Source: Chryseobacterium sp. UBA6632 (lineage in GTDB: Bacteria > Bacteroidota > Bacteroidia > Flavobacteriales > Weeksellaceae). From it: DNA of 15,345 bases. Location of the stretch: assembly GCA_002455915.1 (NCBI GenBank), contig DKLU01000447.1, forward strand, positions 1,021 to 16,365, read 5' to 3'. Below the pieces are notes generated by a model. The model saw only the letters and a list, made by a program, of their open reading frames with translations, was not told where the DNA came from and did no database searches. Both the position numbers and the translations under genes were made by a program. Below, piece after piece: positions 13,459-15,345 of this stretch (positions within the stretch are counted from its first letter, which is position 1; the number at the start of each line of letters is the position of its first letter).

Positions 13459-14085
13459 TTATTTGTTAAGTTCTTCAACCATTTTAATGATTTCTATAAA
13501 GTCATTTTCTTTTTTGAAAGCTTTTATTTTTTCAACAATTTCAGGATAATCTTTGAAGAGAATATATAAATTTTCTTTAGCTTTTTCGTATTTTTTATCC
13601 TTCATTCGGATCATATAAGGATATGCAACTAATTTTTTTTCGGGATCTGAAGAATCCTGAAATACAAAATTAGGATAGCTTTCAATTGTTCTGGAAACTG
13701 CATTATATCCAGTGATTAAGGTAAAATAGATATTAAATTTCCCTTCAGAAACAACTTCTCCAAAGGTTTCATTAATTGTTGTAAGAATGCCAACTAAGGC
13801 ATAGCTATCAGCATATGCTTTAAAATTAAAGAGAGGAACAAATTTCAGATTATCAGAAGAAAAACTAATAACATCTGTAGGTTTATATTTTACCGTATTT
13901 TCCGTTGAACTTTTTCTAAATTTTAAGTTGTCATTTTGGCTCGGAAACCATTTCAATTCGCCTTCCAATGTAGATCCATCTTTAAGAATAACTTTTCCAT
14001 AATTAAATTTTTTTGCAAAAGAATATTCTTGTGCATACGAAAAAATTAAACTGAATGTTAAAATAAGGCTGAAGATTTGTTTCAT
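13459..14085 (-). CDS. Secreted protein of unknown function
   Basis: I do not recognise this family. The product has 208 residues, with a signal peptide (MKQIFSLILTFSLIFSYAQ) and a mature part beginning EYSFAKKFNYGKVILKDGSTLEGELKW. That segment, a strand-rich start with a DGS(T)xxGxLxW turn, resembles the N terminus of many uncharacterised flavobacterial periplasmic proteins. The C-terminal third is Lys/Glu-rich and probably helical (~165-208). There is no lipobox and no T9SS sorting domain, so the periplasm or outer-membrane periphery is likely. It converges with the deformylase-like gene across 21 bp with no strong terminator between them. Confidence 0.75.
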   Translation of the reverse strand: MKQIFSLILTFSLIFSYAQEYSFAKKFNYGKVILKDGSTLEGELKWFPSQNDNLKFRKSSTENTVKYKPTDVISFSSDNLKFVPLFNFKAYADSYALVGILTTINETFGEVVSEGKFNIYFTLITGYNAVSRTIESYPNFVFQDSSDPEKKLVAYPYMIRMKDKKYEKAKENLYILFKDYPEIVEKIKAFKKENDFIEIIKMVEELNK

Positions 14086-14146
14086 GGTGTAATGTTATTG
14101 AAAAACTGTAACGTTCAAAGTAAAAATTTATTATGTATTAAAAGAA

Positions 14147-15274
14147 TTAATATCTCTTCATCTGCACATTCGTCACATTTTTAATTTTAATCTTTTTTCC
14201 AACTTTCTTCAACAAACCGGTTTCTGCATTTCGTTTAAATACAGTCACATTGCTGGAAACGGTATTGGCTGTAATCAAAAAATTTCCGCTAGGATCAAGA
14301 GTGAAGGTTCTGGGATGTTTTCCTTTTACCGATTGATAATCAACTATTTTTAAAGTTCCATCATTCTGAATAGAAAATATGGCAATATTATTTTCATTTC
14401 CACGATTGGAAGCATATAAAAACTTTCCGTCAGGCGAAATATGAACATCAGAACTTTCAAAATCATCTTTATATTTTTCAGAATGTGTATTGATTCTCTG
14501 TAAATTGTTCAGTTTTCCATTTTCATAAGAATACACGCTTACCGCACCGCCCATTTCTTCAATAGAATAGGCAAATTTTCCGTTCGGATGAAAGGTGAAA
14601 TGCCTTGGTCCGCTTCCCGAAACTGTTTTGGTGAAAGGTATTTCAGCTTCTTGCAACGGCTGTTGGGTTTCACTTTCAAATTGATAAGTTCTAATTTTAT
14701 CCGCTCCTAAATCCGGAAGAAAAATATAGTCGAAATTGGGAGAAAAAACAGTGGAGTGGATGTGCGAACGCTCCTGCCGATCAGGATTTACACTTCCTTC
14801 CGAATATTTGATATTCTGAACATAAGGTTCAATTTTTCCACTTTCTGAAATAGGATATACTGAAACACTGCCTTGTGTATAATTTCCATTTACCAGCCAT
14901 TTTCCGTTTTGATGAGCCATCAGATAAACCGGATTTTCGCCGCCGCTTTTTTGCTTGCTGATGAAAGTTAAAGATTTCTTTTCAGGATTAAATTCAAAAC
15001 TGCTCACACTTCCGCCATTTGGAGTTTTACTTTCTGTACAGGCAAAAAGATATTTTCCGTCAGAAGATAGTGTAAGATAAGATGGATTTGAAATTCCTTT
15101 ATAAGAGGTTACTTTTGAAAGATTACCTTTAACGGTATCGAGTTCATACACATAAATTCCTTCTGTATCTTTATCCCAGTTGTAAGAACCGAAAAAAGCA
15201 TATGTTTTTTGAGCGTGAAGTTGTAAGCATGTAAAAGTCGCAATGGCGAGGAAAAGAATTTTTTTCAATTTCAA
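14147..15274 (-). CDS. Secreted lactonase-family beta-propeller protein
   Basis: Protein of 375 residues of the 6-phosphogluconolactonase (YbhE-like) seven-bladed propeller family, with a signal peptide (MKLKKILFLAIATFTCLQLHAQ). Repeated blades carry the family pattern: NPSYLTLSSDGKYLFAC, NPVYLMAHQNGKWLVNGNY, HIHSTVFSPNFDYIFLPDLG, SGPRHFTFHPNGKFAYSIEE, DVHISPDGKFLYASNRG and HPRTFTLDPSGNFLITAN. Cytoplasmic members hydrolyse 6-phosphogluconolactone. This one is exported, so it more likely acts on another lactone or sugar derivative in the periplasm. It starts 16 bp after the stop of the next gene upstream, so the two are probably co-transcribed. Confidence 0.87.
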   Translation of the reverse strand: MKLKKILFLAIATFTCLQLHAQKTYAFFGSYNWDKDTEGIYVYELDTVKGNLSKVTSYKGISNPSYLTLSSDGKYLFACTESKTPNGGSVSSFEFNPEKKSLTFISKQKSGGENPVYLMAHQNGKWLVNGNYTQGSVSVYPISESGKIEPYVQNIKYSEGSVNPDRQERSHIHSTVFSPNFDYIFLPDLGADKIRTYQFESETQQPLQEAEIPFTKTVSGSGPRHFTFHPNGKFAYSIEEMGGAVSVYSYENGKLNNLQRINTHSEKYKDDFESSDVHISPDGKFLYASNRGNENNIAIFSIQNDGTLKIVDYQSVKGKHPRTFTLDPSGNFLITANTVSSNVTVFKRNAETGLLKKVGKKIKIKNVTNVQMKRY

Positions 15275-15290
15275 AGGTTGATTAAAAAAA

Positions 15291-15344
15291 TTAAAATTTC
15301 AGATTTCTTGCTTTAATCTCTTTATCCAGTTCTTTCGCTTCTGA
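15291..15344 (-). CDS. C-terminal end of a gene cut by the window edge
   Basis: An open frame enters from the right edge and gives SEAKELDKEIKARNLKF before a TAA stop. Only 17 residues are visible. They are charged and probably helical, so no family can be named. The 16-bp gap to the lactonase-family start codon and the shared strand suggest one operon. Confidence 0.55.
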   Translation of the reverse strand, partial: SEAKELDKEIKARNLKF

Positions 15345-15345
15345 T

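Overview
The window looks like chromosomal DNA from a flavobacterium of the Chryseobacterium/Weeksellaceae type. The evidence is AT-rich sequence, promoters of the Bacteroidetes form TAnnTTTG, almost no Shine-Dalgarno sites, type IX secretion (T9SS) C-terminal domains, and a heme-uptake gene set typical of that group. The genus is an inference from protein style, not from a marker gene.

Positions 159-10200 form a heme-acquisition locus. Two minus-strand genes encode T9SS cargo proteins: a HmuY-like protein (159-1436) and a choice-of-anchor-J-like protein (1654-2481). Facing them is a plus-strand operon: a HmuR-type TonB-dependent receptor, a HmuY-like lipoprotein, the HmuT/HmuU/HmuV ABC importer, a class I methyltransferase and a HemS/ChuS-type heme-degrading protein. 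The operon ends at a hairpin near 10222-10253. The two intergenic regions that drive these genes carry a near-duplicate 55-bp block with Fur-box-like half sites next to TAnnTTTG promoters, so iron control is likely. Next come a REP-like inverted repeat and a ChaN-like heme-binding protein gene (10426-11298), which is probably part of the same physiology.

The most unusual part is 11375-12748, about 1.4 kb without a normal gene. It holds six tandem, diverged copies of one transcription unit. Each copy has a 14-bp palindrome (TTGAACTAGTTCAA in five, a variant in one), then exactly 22 bp, then TAnnTTTG, then a conserved 5' leader, a variable interior, a downstream strand complementary to the leader, and an intrinsic terminator. 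The leader/downstream pairing is kept by compensatory changes in the most diverged copies. I read this as an array of six structured small RNAs (about 115-137 nt) under one shared activator-type regulator. Tiny ATGATGAAA ORFs inside some copies are an alternative or additional product.

Beyond the array lie a secreted peptide-deformylase-like protein whose usual metal-binding Cys is Asp (12808-13437), and on the minus strand a secreted protein of unknown function (13459-14085), a lactonase-family beta-propeller protein (14147-15274), and the last 17 codons of another gene at the right edge.
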